The notes below the pieces were generated by a model. That model saw only the letters and a program-made list of their open reading frames with translations, did no database searches and was not told the origin of the DNA. The position numbers and the translations under genes are program-made. A stretch of DNA of 10,525 nucleotides from Alphaproteobacteria bacterium (GTDB lineage Bacteria > Pseudomonadota > Alphaproteobacteria > Rhodobacterales > Rhodobacteraceae), in contig JAUHZL010000060.1 of the NCBI GenBank assembly GCA_030425945.1, positions 1 through 10,525 on the forward strand, read 5' to 3'. Shown here in pieces: positions 1-7,995 of the stretch (position 1 is its first letter; each line of letters opens with the position of its first letter).

Positions 1-464
1 CCCGGTTCCGCAGAGGGCATATGGGCGTCGTCTTCCAGTCCTTCCACCTGATTCCGACGATGACCGCGCTGGAAAACGTCGCGACGCCGCTGGAACTGGC
101 GGGCGCGAAGGACGCGTTCGAGCGCGCCGAGGCCGAGTTGCGGGCGGTCGGACTCGGCGACCGGCTGGAGCATTACCCGGCGCAGATGTCGGGCGGCGAG
201 CAGCAGCGCGTGGCGCTGGCCCGGGCCGCTGCCCCGCGTCCCGAGATCCTTCTGGCGGATGAGCCGACCGGCAACCTCGACGGGGTGAACGGCGAGGCGA
301 TCATGGACCTGCTCTTCGGGCTGCGCGACCGGCACGGCGCGACGCTGGTGCTGGTGACCCATGCGCCGGAACTGGCCGCGCGCTGTGACCGGGTGATCCG
401 ACTGAAGGACGGCCGGATCGAGGGCGAGACCCGCAGCAACGCTCGGGCGGAGGCGGCCGAATGA
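1..464 (+). CDS. ABC transporter ATP-binding protein, YbbA/LolD type (5' end outside window)
   Basis: This is the ATPase subunit of an ABC exporter. It hydrolyses ATP in the cytoplasm to drive the FtsX-type permease encoded next. The reading frame is open from base 3, so the gene starts upstream of the window; the ATG at 21 lies inside the conserved stretch just before the Q-loop and is not the true start. About 153 residues are present. Visible motifs in order are the Q-loop (VVFQSFHLIPTMTALENV), the ABC signature (MSGGEQQRVALARA), Walker B with the D-loop (ILLADEPTGNLD) and the H-loop histidine (LVLVTHAPELA). Walker A is missing only because of the window edge. The Q-loop wording is typical of the LolD/MacB/YbbA group. 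The stop codon overlaps the permease start as ATGA, so the two are translationally coupled. The partner's architecture favours YbbA over LolD. The substrate is not known from sequence. Confidence 0.93.
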   Translation, partial: RFRRGHMGVVFQSFHLIPTMTALENVATPLELAGAKDAFERAEAELRAVGLGDRLEHYPAQMSGGEQQRVALARAAAPRPEILLADEPTGNLDGVNGEAIMDLLFGLRDRHGATLVLVTHAPELAARCDRVIRLKDGRIEGETRSNARAEAAE

Positions 465-3007
465 GCCTCTGGTCCGACCTGGGACAATCGGCGCGTTTCG
501 CCCGGCGCGAGCTGCGCGGCGGGCTGGCCGGGTTCCGCGTGTTCCTGCTGTGCCTGACGCTGGGCGTCGCGGCGATTGCCGCCGTCGGCTCGGTCCGGGT
601 GGCAATCCAGGACGGGATCGCGCGCGAGGGCGCGGTGCTGCTGGGCGGCGACGGGCTGATGCGGTTCACCTACCGCTTCGCCAGCGAGGACGAGCGCGCC
701 TTCATGGCCGAGATCGCCACCGAGGTATCGGAGATCGCCGACTTCCGGTCGATGGCCACGGCCGAGGTGAACGGCCAGACCGAGCGCGGACTGACCCAGG
801 TGAAATCGGTCGATGCCGCCTATCCTCTGAAGGGCGAGATGGTGCTGGACCCCGCGATGCCGCTGGCCGAGGCGCTGGCGGGCCGCGACGGGTTGCCGGG
901 CGGCGTGATGCAACAGGTGCTGATCGACCGGATGGGCCTGAAGATCGGCGACACGTTCCGGCTTGGCACCCAGACCTTCGTGCTGATGGCCGCCGTGGTG
1001 CGCGAGCCGGACGGGGCCTCGGCGGGCTTCGGCCTCGGGCCGCGCACGATGGTGCGCACGGCGGACCTGGCGGACTCGGGCCTGCTGGGACCCGGGTCGC
1101 TCTACGAGACCGAGTACCGGCTGGCCCTGCCCGAGGGCAGCGACCTCGAGGCGCTGGAGAACCGCGCCGAAGCGAAGTTCCGCGACTCGGGCATGCGCTG
1201 GCGCGATTCGCGGCGGGGGGCCCCGGGGATTTCGGAGTTCGTGGACCGGATCGGCTCGTTCCTCGTGCTTGTCGGCCTCGCGGGGCTGGCGGTGGGCGGC
1301 GTCGGGGTGTCGGCGGCGGTGCGCGCCTATCTCGACGGCAAGACCGGCGTGATCGCCACGCTCAAGACGCTGGGCGCGACCGGGCGGGTGATCTTCCTGA
1401 CCTACTTCCTGCAGATCGGCGCGCTGACGGTGGTCGGGGTTGCGGCGGGGCTGGTGCTGGGCGCGGCGCTGCCGCTGGCCTTCGCGCCGCTGATCGCCGC
1501 GCAACTGCCGATCCCGGCGGAGTTCGGGGTGCAACTCGCGCCGCTGGCCGAGGCGGGGACCTATGGCGCGCTGACGGCGCTGCTGTTCACGTTGTGGCCG
1601 CTGGCGCGGACCGAGCAGGTGCGGGCGGCGGCGCTGTTCCGCGATGCCTCCGGGCCGGTGCGGGGCCTGCCGGGCCTTGGTTACCTGGTGGCCATCGCGC
1701 TGGTCGCGGGTGCGCTCGTCGGCACGGCGGTGGCGTTGTCGGAGGTCTGGGAACTGGCGCTCGGCGCGGCGGCGGGGGTGACGGGGTCGCTGATCCTGCT
1801 GGCGCTCGCGGCGGCGGGGGTGCGGCGGCTGGCGCGGCGGCTGGCCCGCAGCCGGGCGGTGCGCGGCCGGACTGCGCTGCGGCTGGCGCTGGGATCGGTG
1901 GGCGGTCCGGGTGGCGAGACGACGAGCGTGGTGCTGTCGCTGGGCCTCGGCCTCGCGGTGCTGGCGAGCGTCGGGCAGATCGACTGGAACCTGCGCAACG
2001 CGATCTCGAACGACCTGCCGGACTATGCCCCGAGCTACTTCTTCGTCGATATCCAGCCGGACCAGTTGCAGGGCTTCCTCGACCGGGTCGAGAACGATCC
2101 GGCGGTGTCGAAGGTCGAGACCGCGCCGATGCTGCGCGGTGTGATCACCCGGATCAACGGCCAGCCCGCGCGCGAGGTCGGCGGCAACCACTGGGTGCTG
2201 CGTGGCGACCGGGGCGTGACCTATGCCGAGCGTCCGTCGGAGGACACGACGATCACCGAGGGCGCGTGGTGGCCGGAAGGCTATGATGGGCCGCCGCAGA
2301 TCAGCTTCGCCGCCGAGGAAGCCGCCGAGATCGGGCTGACGCTGGGCGACCGGCTGACGGTCAACATCCTCGGGCGGGATATCGAGGGCGAGATCACCAG
2401 CTTCCGCGAGGTGGACTTTTCGACGGCCGGGATCGGCTTCGTGCTGACGATGAACCCGGCCGCGCTGGCGGGCGCGCCGCATACCTTCATCTCGACCGTC
2501 TATGCCGAAGAGTCGGCCGAGGCCGCCATCCTGCGCGACGTCGCCGGGGCCGCGCCCAACATCACCGCGATCCGCATCCGCGACGCCATCGACCAGATCA
2601 CCGAGGGGCTGACCACGCTGGCCGCCGCCACCCGCTACGCGGCGCTGGCGACGCTGGTCACCGGCTTCGTCGTGCTGATCGGGGCGGCGGCTGCGGGCGA
2701 ACGCGCGCGCGTGTTCGAGGCGGCGGTGCTCAAGACCGTGGGCGCCGCGCGCGGGCGCATCCTGGCCAGCTTCGCGCTGCGCTCGGCCCTGCTGGGCGCG
2801 GCGGCGGGCGGCGTCGCGATCCTGGCCGGGGGACTTGCGGGGTGGAGCGTGATGACCTTCGTGATGGAGGTGGATTACGTGTTCGAGCCGGTCTCGGCGA
2901 TCACCATCGTCGCGGGCGGGGCGCTGGCCACGCTGATCGCGGGGCTGGGCTTCGCCTGGCGGCCGCTGGCGGCCCGTCCGGCACAGGTGTTGCGGGCACG
3001 GGAGTAG
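461..3007 (+). CDS. ABC transporter permease with two FtsX domains, YbbP-like
   Basis: This is the inner-membrane permease partner of the preceding ATPase, 848 residues. It starts at the ATG within the ATGA overlap. A cytoplasmic amphipathic start and transmembrane helix (about residues 24-46) lead into a large extracytoplasmic MacB_PCD-like region (about 47-260). A first FtsX domain follows (about 264-395), then extra hydrophobic helices (about 405-425, 431-455, 487-505), a second extracytoplasmic region (about 510-715) and a second FtsX domain (about 720-845). Both FtsX domains carry the same coupling-helix style motif, LKTLGA at residue 301 and LKTVGA at residue 757, showing that the protein is an internal duplication. 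E. coli YbbP (about 800 residues) has this double-FtsX plan, whereas LolC/LolE and MacB have one FtsX domain each. YbbAP-type systems are poorly understood; export or extraction of a hydrophobic substrate is an inference from the family. The gene is followed by a strong terminator. Confidence 0.92.
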   Translation: MSLWSDLGQSARFARRELRGGLAGFRVFLLCLTLGVAAIAAVGSVRVAIQDGIAREGAVLLGGDGLMRFTYRFASEDERAFMAEIATEVSEIADFRSMATAEVNGQTERGLTQVKSVDAAYPLKGEMVLDPAMPLAEALAGRDGLPGGVMQQVLIDRMGLKIGDTFRLGTQTFVLMAAVVREPDGASAGFGLGPRTMVRTADLADSGLLGPGSLYETEYRLALPEGSDLEALENRAEAKFRDSGMRWRDSRRGAPGISEFVDRIGSFLVLVGLAGLAVGGVGVSAAVRAYLDGKTGVIATLKTLGATGRVIFLTYFLQIGALTVVGVAAGLVLGAALPLAFAPLIAAQLPIPAEFGVQLAPLAEAGTYGALTALLFTLWPLARTEQVRAAALFRDASGPVRGLPGLGYLVAIALVAGALVGTAVALSEVWELALGAAAGVTGSLILLALAAAGVRRLARRLARSRAVRGRTALRLALGSVGGPGGETTSVVLSLGLGLAVLASVGQIDWNLRNAISNDLPDYAPSYFFVDIQPDQLQGFLDRVENDPAVSKVETAPMLRGVITRINGQPAREVGGNHWVLRGDRGVTYAERPSEDTTITEGAWWPEGYDGPPQISFAAEEAAEIGLTLGDRLTVNILGRDIEGEITSFREVDFSTAGIGFVLTMNPAALAGAPHTFISTVYAEESAEAAILRDVAGAAPNITAIRIRDAIDQITEGLTTLAAATRYAALATLVTGFVVLIGAAAAGERARVFEAAVLKTVGAARGRILASFALRSALLGAAAGGVAILAGGLAGWSVMTFVMEVDYVFEPVSAITIVAGGALATLIAGLGFAWRPLAARPAQVLRARE

Positions 3008-3020
3008 CCGCGCGGCGCGA

Positions 3021-3050
3021 TGGACAGGCCCCCGGCCGGGGGCGTAAACT
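3021..3050 (+). promoter_or_regulatory. Candidate sigma70-type promoter with a palindrome in its spacer
   Basis: TGGACA at 3021-3026 matches five of six bases of a -35 box and TAAACT at 3045-3050 matches four of six of a -10 box, with an 18-base spacer. The spacer is almost filled by the perfect palindrome GCCCCCGGCCGGGGGC (3028-3043). Transcription would begin near 3057 and give a leader of about 40 nucleotides before the start at 3097. The palindrome could be an operator, in the manner of MerR-type promoters with a dyad between the boxes, or simply a first hairpin belonging to the upstream operon's terminator. This is a pattern-based call only. Confidence 0.4.
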
Positions 3051-3053
3051 CGG

Positions 3054-3082
3054 GGCGCGGTCTGAGGAGGCCGCGCCTTTTT
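3054..3082 (+). terminator. Intrinsic terminator of the ABC exporter operon
   Basis: A perfect 7-bp GC stem (GGCGCGG at 3054-3060 with CCGCGCC at 3071-3077) closes a 10-base loop and is followed directly by five T residues (3078-3082). It lies 47 bases after the permease stop and 14 bases before the next start codon. It should end transcripts arriving from the ATPase/permease genes. The loop contains GAGGAGG, which looks like a ribosome binding site but is too far from the next start to be the preferred one. Confidence 0.85.
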
Positions 3083-3096
3083 CCATGGAGACCGAG

Positions 3097-3594
3097 ATGC
3101 AGACCCGATACGGGTTGCCGCTGGTTCTGGCCGCGTTGCTGGCCGGGGCCGGAGCCGTTCCCGCACAGACGCTGGACTACTGGGGAGAAGCCGGGGGATG
3201 GGATGTCCTGATCGATCCCAGCCTCGGCAACGGGTGCCTGATCCAGGCCGAATACGACAACGGTGTCACCGTGCGGATCGGCTTCGACATGGTGCAGGAG
3301 ATGGGATACGTCACCGCGTTCAACGAGGCTTGGGGCGATATCGTCGAGGGCCAGAGCTACCCGGTGGCCTTCGACCTCGACGGCGAGCGGTACGAGGGCG
3401 AGGCGGTGGGTCTCTACCTGAACGGCGTGCCGGGGGCGGACATCCTGTTCGACAGCACCGACTTCCTGTGGGACATCGCCGCTAAGCAGACCATGACGCT
3501 CTACAACGAGAGCGGCGAGGTCATGACCATCGACCTGACCGGCACCATGGTCGGGCTCGACGCCGCGCTGCAGTGCCAGGGCGAGAACGGCTAG
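3097..3594 (+). CDS. Small secreted protein of unknown function
   Basis: I do not recognise a named family. The product is 165 residues from the ATG at 3097, which I choose because GGAG (3087-3090) lies six bases upstream of it; the ATG at 3085 in the same frame would add four residues and lacks well-placed GGAG. The N-terminus (MQTRYGLPLVLAALLAGAGA) is a typical Sec signal peptide, with probable cleavage near residue 23 (VPA|Q). The mature part is acidic, rich in aromatic residues and apparently beta-rich. It has just two cysteines, C47 in GNGCLIQ and C160 in ALQCQGE, placed as if to form one disulfide in the periplasm. I recall similar uncharacterised alphaproteobacterial exported proteins, but this cannot be checked here. 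It is separated from the exporter genes by a terminator and has its own candidate promoter, so functional linkage to them is not implied. Confidence 0.8.
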   Translation: MQTRYGLPLVLAALLAGAGAVPAQTLDYWGEAGGWDVLIDPSLGNGCLIQAEYDNGVTVRIGFDMVQEMGYVTAFNEAWGDIVEGQSYPVAFDLDGERYEGEAVGLYLNGVPGADILFDSTDFLWDIAAKQTMTLYNESGEVMTIDLTGTMVGLDAALQCQGENG

Positions 3595-3602
3595 GACCGG
3601 GC

Positions 3603-3638
3603 CGGGCGGCGGGGTGCGCCTGCCGTCCGGGCCGCCCG
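3603..3638. terminator. Possible bidirectional terminator hairpin between convergent genes
   Basis: CGGGCGGC (3603-3610) pairs perfectly with GCCGCCCG (3631-3638) across a 20-base loop. It occupies the 48-base gap between the stop codons of the secreted-protein gene and serA-independent serine deaminase gene, which run toward each other. There is no T run on either strand, so it is not a canonical intrinsic terminator; in DNA this GC-rich an 8-bp stem could also arise by chance. Confidence 0.4.
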
Positions 3639-3642
3639 CCCC

Positions 3643-5055
3643 TCAGCACTCGGGCAGGTTGACCGCGAGACCGCCGAGCGAGGTTTCCTTGTACTTGTGG
3701 CCCATGTCCACGCCGGTCTGGCGCATCGCCTCGATGCAGTTGTCGAGCGGCATGAAATGGGTGCCGTCGCCGCGCAGCGCCAGCGAGGCGGCGGACACCG
3801 CCTTGATCGCGCCGAGGCCGTTGCGCTCGATGCAGGGGACCTGGACAAGACCCCCGACCGGATCGCAGGTCATCCCGAGGTGATGTTCGATCGCGATCTC
3901 GGCCGCGTTCTCGACCTGCGCGTTGGTGCCGCCCAGCGCGGCGCAGAGCCCGGCGGCGGCCATCGCGGCAGCCGAGCCAACCTCGCCCTGGCAGCCGACC
4001 TCGGCCCCCGAGATCGAGGCATTGTGCTTGATCAGCCCCCCGATGGCGGCGGCGGCGAGGAGAAAGTCGTGCATCCCCTGCTCGGTCGCCCCGATGCAAT
4101 GGTCGCGGTAGTAGCGCAGCACGGCCGGAACCACGCCTGCCGCCCCGTTGGTGGGGGCTGTCACGACCTTGCCGCCGGCGGCGTTCTCCTCGTTCACCGC
4201 CATGGCATAGACCGAGAGCCAGTCGTTGACGACATGGGGCTGGGCCAGGTTGCGGCCCGACTCGGCCTGAAGCTGTTCATGGATGGCACGGGCGCGGCGG
4301 CGGACCCGCAATCCGCCGGGCAGTTCGCCCGACATCCGGAGGCCGCGGTCGATGCAGTCGAACATCGCGTCGCGCAGCCGGTCGAGGCCGCGCGTCACCT
4401 CGTCCGCCGTCATCTGTGCCTGCTCGTTCGCGGCTTTCATCTGCGCGATGCTGCGGCCGGACTTCGCGCCCATCTCCAGCATCTCGGCCGCCGAGCCGAA
4501 GGGATAGGGGAACCCCGCCGCCTGCTTGTCGGCGTGGAGCGCGCTCGCCCCGCCGGTGTCGCGGGCGCGCAGTTCGGCCGCGGTCAGCACGAACCCGCCG
4601 CCGATCGAGTAGTAGGTCTCTTCCATGTAGAGCGCCCCGGCCCCGTCGCGGGCGCGCAGGATCATGCCGTTGGCATGACCGGGCAGCGTGCGCTCGAAAT
4701 CGAAGACGAGGTCGCGGTCCGGGTCGAAGGCGAGCGGCGGCAGATCGTCGAGCTCCAGCGTCCGGGTGTCGCGCAGGCGCGCCTCGGCCTCGGTCGCGGC
4801 GTCGGGATCGAGCGTGGCCGGAACGAAGCCCAGCACGCCCAGCACCACGGCGCGGTCGGTGGCGTGGCCCTTGCCGGTGAAGGCCAGCGAGCCGTGCAAC
4901 GAGGCCTCGACCGACGCGACCTCGCCCGCGCCGGGCTCGCGCTCGCCGGTGCGCAGGGCGTCGAGGAACCGCGCGGCGGCGGTCATCGGTCCCATCGTGT
5001 GACTGGAACTCGGCCCGACGCCGATCTTGAAGATGTCGAAGATGCTGAGGAACAT
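3643..5055 (-). CDS. sdaA: L-serine ammonia-lyase, iron-sulfur dependent, single chain
   Basis: The enzyme deaminates L-serine to pyruvate and ammonia in the cytoplasm using a catalytic [4Fe-4S] cluster. The 470 residues match the usual single-chain length (about 455-460). The start at 5055 gives MFLSIFDIFKIGVGPSSSH, the conserved opening of the beta domain; the SSSHTMGP motif is at residues 16-23. A linker leads to the alpha domain (about 185-465), with the NEENAAGGKVVTAPTNGAAG stretch and the cluster motifs GAEVGCQGEVG, MTCDPVGG and VQVPCIERN. The cysteines are C355, C397 and C408, spaced 42 and 11 as in characterised members. The last residue, C470, is 62 after C408, matching the C-terminal cysteine that in the Legionella enzyme occupies the fourth iron site. 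A weak AGGG lies just upstream of the start. The gene is divergent from the soe operon and convergent with the secreted-protein gene. Confidence 0.96.
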   Translation of the reverse strand: MFLSIFDIFKIGVGPSSSHTMGPMTAAARFLDALRTGEREPGAGEVASVEASLHGSLAFTGKGHATDRAVVLGVLGFVPATLDPDAATEAEARLRDTRTLELDDLPPLAFDPDRDLVFDFERTLPGHANGMILRARDGAGALYMEETYYSIGGGFVLTAAELRARDTGGASALHADKQAAGFPYPFGSAAEMLEMGAKSGRSIAQMKAANEQAQMTADEVTRGLDRLRDAMFDCIDRGLRMSGELPGGLRVRRRARAIHEQLQAESGRNLAQPHVVNDWLSVYAMAVNEENAAGGKVVTAPTNGAAGVVPAVLRYYRDHCIGATEQGMHDFLLAAAAIGGLIKHNASISGAEVGCQGEVGSAAAMAAAGLCAALGGTNAQVENAAEIAIEHHLGMTCDPVGGLVQVPCIERNGLGAIKAVSAASLALRGDGTHFMPLDNCIEAMRQTGVDMGHKYKETSLGGLAVNLPEC

Positions 5056-5208
5056 GTCCCTGCCCCGCCCGGTGATCCCGCCCTCTGTGACATAGCCCCG
5101 GCCCGCGGTCTGTCCGCAACCGACGCGGAACCGATGCAAACCGACCTTGCGCCGGGCCGTCTTTCGGGGGAGATGTGAGCGCAAACAGGGAGGGAGGACC
5201 CCGCAGAG
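5056..5208. promoter_or_regulatory. Divergent control region between sdaA and the soe operon
   Basis: This 153-base gap must hold promoters for both directions. On the + side the clearest element is AGGGAGG (5191-5197), the ribosome binding site of soeA, at a rather long 11-base spacing. No convincing + strand -10 box is visible. On the - strand a weak candidate for sdaA is TTGCGG (5119-5114) and TATGTC (5094-5089) with a 19-base spacer; I give it little weight. The repeats described separately overlap that -35. Confidence 0.5.
5118..5144. repeat. Three helically phased AACCGA direct repeats (putative operator)
   Basis: AACCGA occurs at 5118-5123, 5129-5134 and 5139-5144, start-to-start distances of 11 and 10 bases, so all three face the same side of the helix. 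On the other strand they read TCGGTT. Tandem sites with about 11-base spacing are typical of OmpR/PhoB-family response regulators, but the motif itself is not one I can assign to a regulator. The array lies in the middle of the divergent gap, upstream of both genes. Confidence 0.5.
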
Positions 5209-7995
5209 ATGGTCCAGCCGACGCTCGATCTGTCGCCCGCCGTCTCGGACGAGGTGCGCAAGACGACCTGCTACATGTGCGCGTGCCGCTGTGGCATCAA
5301 CGTGCACCTGAAGTCGGGGCGGGTCACCTATATCGAGGGCAACCGCGACCACCCGGTGAACCGGGGGGTGCTGTGTGCCAAGGGCTCGGCCGGTATCCGG
5401 CAGGTCTTTGCCCCGTCGCGGCTGCGCGCGCCGCTGAAGCGGGTCGGTCCGCGCGGCTCGGGCGCCTTCGTCGAGATCAGCTGGGAGGAAGCGCTGGAGA
5501 CCGCGGTGTCGTGGCTGGCACCGCTGCGCGAGAGCGCGCCCGAGAAGCTGGCGTTCTTCACCGGGCGCGACCAGTCGCAGAGCTTCACCAGCTACTGGGC
5601 GCAGGCCTACGGCACGCCGAACTACGCCGCGCATGGCGGGTTCTGCTCGGTCAACATGGCGGCGGCGGGCATCTACACGCTGGGCGGCGCGTTCTGGGAA
5701 TTCGGCCAGCCGGACTGGGAGCACACCAAGCTGTTCCTGCTGTTCGGGGTGGCGGAAGACCACGATTCGAACCCGATCAAGATCGGCCTCGGCCAGCTGA
5801 AGGCGCGCGGCGCGAAGGTGATCGGGATCAACCCGATCCGGACCGGCTACAACGCGGTGGCTGACGAGTGGGTCGGCATCACCCCCGGCACCGACGGGCT
5901 GCTGATCCTGTCGCTGATCCACCTGCTGCTGAAGGCGGGCAAGGTCGACCTCGACTATCTCGCGCAGTTCACCAACGCACCCTGCCTCGTGAACATGGAC
6001 CCCGAGAGCCCGGACTACGGGCTGATCCTGACCGACGACGAGGGGCGCGCGCTGGTCTGGGACCGGGTCGAGCAACGTCCGCGCTGCTATGACAAGCCGG
6101 ATGTCACCCCGGACCTCGCCGGGGCGTGGGAGGTGGACGGGATCACCCACCGCCCGGTGTTCCACCTGATCGCCGAACGTTACCTCGATCCGCGCTACGC
6201 GCCCGAGGCCGTGGCCGACACCGTCGGGGTGTCCGCCGCCCGGATCCGGGCGCTGGCGGGCCAGATCGCGCGGGCCTTCGACGCGCCGGTCGAGATCGAC
6301 CAGCCCTGGACCGATTTCCGGGGACGCCGGCACCCGAAGATGACAGGGCGGCCGATCGCCTTTCACGCGATGCGCGGCATCTCGGCCCATTCCAACGGGT
6401 TCCAGACGGCGCGGGCGCTGCACCTGTTGCAGGCGCTGCTCGGCGCGGTCGAAACGCCCGGCGGCTTCCGCTTCAAGCCGCCCTACCCCAAGCCCGCCCG
6501 CGCTCATCCGCGCCCGCATTGCAAGGTGACGCCGGGCCAGCCGCTGAACGGCCCGCACCTCGGCTACCCGCAGGGTCCCGCCGACCTGTGCCTGAAGGAC
6601 GACGGCACGCCCGCGCGGATCGACAAGGCGTTCTCGTGGGAGAACCCGCTGTCGGCGCATGGCCTGATGCACATGGTGATCGCCAACGCGCATGCGGGCG
6701 ACCCCTACCGCATCGACACGCTGTTCCTCTACATGGCGAACATGGCGTGGAACTCGTCGATGAACACGGCACAGACGATGGCCATGCTGACCGACCGGGA
6801 CGCCAACGGCGAGTACGTGATCCCGCGCATCATCTACTCGGACGCCTATGCCAGCGAGATGGTCGCCTATGCCGACCTGATCCTGCCGGACACGACCTAC
6901 CTCGAGCGGCACGACTGCATCAGCCTGCTCGACCGGCCGATCTGCGAGGCCGATGCCGCCGCCGACGCGATCCGCTGGCCGGTGGTCGAGCCGGACCGTG
7001 ACGTGCGCGGCTTCCAGTCGGTGCTGCTCGACCTCGGGGCACGGCTGGGGCTTCCCGGCTTCGTTGCAGAAGACGGCTCCGCAAAGTATGCGGATTACGC
7101 GGATTACATGGTGCGCCACGAGCGGCGTCCGGGCGTCGGCCCGCTGGCCGGGTGGCGCGGCGACGGCGCGGACCACGGGCGCGGCGCGCCGAACCCGGAC
7201 CAGATCGCGAAATACATCGAGAACGGCGGGTTCTGGACGGCGCATGTCCCGGACGAGGCGCGCTACATGAAGCCGTGGAACGCGGCCTACCAGGCCTGGG
7301 CGGTGAAGATCGGGCTGGTGGACGTGGAGATGCCCTACCTGCTGGACCTCTATTGCGAGCCGCTGCGCCGCTTCCAGGCCGCCGCCGAGGGGCGCGGACC
7401 GATCCAGCCCCCCGAGGCGCTGCGCGACCGGCTGCGGCGCGCGATGGACCCTCTGCCCGACTGGACCCCGCCCTTCGGCGAGGAGGTCGACGCGGAGGCC
7501 TATCCGCTGCACGCGCTGACCCAGCGGCCGATGGCGATGTATCATTCCTGGGGCAGCCAAAATGCCTGGCTGCGGCAGATCCATGGGGTCAACCCGCTCT
7601 ACGTGCCGACCGACGTGTGGGCGCGCGAGGGCTTCGCCGAGGGCGACTGGGCCCGGGTGACCTCGCCCCACGGGCAGATCACCGTGCCGGTCGCCCACAT
7701 GGCCGCGCTGAACCCGCGCACAGTCTGGACCTGGAACGCGATCGGCAAGCGCAAGGGGACCTGGGGCCTGGACGAGGGCGCGCCGGAAGCGACGAAGGGG
7801 TTCCTGCTGAACCACCTGATTTCCGAACTGCTGCCGCCGAAGGGCGACGGCATGCGCTGGTCGAACTCGGACCCGGTGACCGGACAGGCGGCGTGGTTCG
7901 ACCTGCGCGTGCGCGTCGAGAAATGCGCGGCCCCCGGGCGCGGCGAGGCGGCGCCCGGCTTCCCGGCGCTGGCGCGGCCCGGAGGGACGGCATGA
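5209..7995 (+). CDS. soeA: Molybdopterin oxidoreductase catalytic subunit, probable sulfite dehydrogenase SoeA
   Basis: This is the catalytic subunit (928 residues) of a DMSO-reductase-superfamily complex, probably oxidising sulfite to sulfate in the cytoplasm. An N-terminal Mo4Fe4S domain holds the cluster ligands C21, C24, C28 and C56 (CYMCACRC, then VLCAKG), with an additional C26 inside the motif. The segment FTGRDQSQSFTSYW (117-130) and then AHGGFCSVNM place C146 as the likely molybdenum ligand. The central molybdopterin domains run to about residue 720, and the dinucleotide-binding domain begins near 765 (YPLHALTQRP). There is no twin-arginine signal: the protein begins MVQPTLDLSP and reaches the first cluster cysteine at residue 21. 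Ribosome binding site AGGGAGG is 11 bases before the ATG. The Fe-S and anchor genes follow directly. Assignment to SoeA rests on family resemblance and operon plan; a polysulfide, thiosulfate or DMSO reductase-like role is the alternative. Confidence 0.82.
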   Translation: MVQPTLDLSPAVSDEVRKTTCYMCACRCGINVHLKSGRVTYIEGNRDHPVNRGVLCAKGSAGIRQVFAPSRLRAPLKRVGPRGSGAFVEISWEEALETAVSWLAPLRESAPEKLAFFTGRDQSQSFTSYWAQAYGTPNYAAHGGFCSVNMAAAGIYTLGGAFWEFGQPDWEHTKLFLLFGVAEDHDSNPIKIGLGQLKARGAKVIGINPIRTGYNAVADEWVGITPGTDGLLILSLIHLLLKAGKVDLDYLAQFTNAPCLVNMDPESPDYGLILTDDEGRALVWDRVEQRPRCYDKPDVTPDLAGAWEVDGITHRPVFHLIAERYLDPRYAPEAVADTVGVSAARIRALAGQIARAFDAPVEIDQPWTDFRGRRHPKMTGRPIAFHAMRGISAHSNGFQTARALHLLQALLGAVETPGGFRFKPPYPKPARAHPRPHCKVTPGQPLNGPHLGYPQGPADLCLKDDGTPARIDKAFSWENPLSAHGLMHMVIANAHAGDPYRIDTLFLYMANMAWNSSMNTAQTMAMLTDRDANGEYVIPRIIYSDAYASEMVAYADLILPDTTYLERHDCISLLDRPICEADAAADAIRWPVVEPDRDVRGFQSVLLDLGARLGLPGFVAEDGSAKYADYADYMVRHERRPGVGPLAGWRGDGADHGRGAPNPDQIAKYIENGGFWTAHVPDEARYMKPWNAAYQAWAVKIGLVDVEMPYLLDLYCEPLRRFQAAAEGRGPIQPPEALRDRLRRAMDPLPDWTPPFGEEVDAEAYPLHALTQRPMAMYHSWGSQNAWLRQIHGVNPLYVPTDVWAREGFAEGDWARVTSPHGQITVPVAHMAALNPRTVWTWNAIGKRKGTWGLDEGAPEATKGFLLNHLISELLPPKGDGMRWSNSDPVTGQAAWFDLRVRVEKCAAPGRGEAAPGFPALARPGGTA

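Noticed and set aside
3085..3087. ATG at 3085 as the start of the secreted protein, with GAGGAGG (3064-3070) as its ribosome binding site.
   Set aside because: The spacing of 14 bases is too long and the site lies in the terminator loop; the ATG at 3097 has GGAG at six bases and gives a cleaner signal peptide.
173..3166. A 997-codon - strand open frame opposite the ABC ATPase and permease genes.
   Set aside because: Its translation is Arg/Gln/His/Pro-rich with no domain, and it mirrors two well-supported genes with conserved motifs on the + strand.
5147..5175. TTGCGC (5147-5152) as the -35 of a soe operon promoter.
   Set aside because: At 17-18 bases downstream only GAGATG/AGATGT is found, a poor -10 match, so no specific promoter is called.
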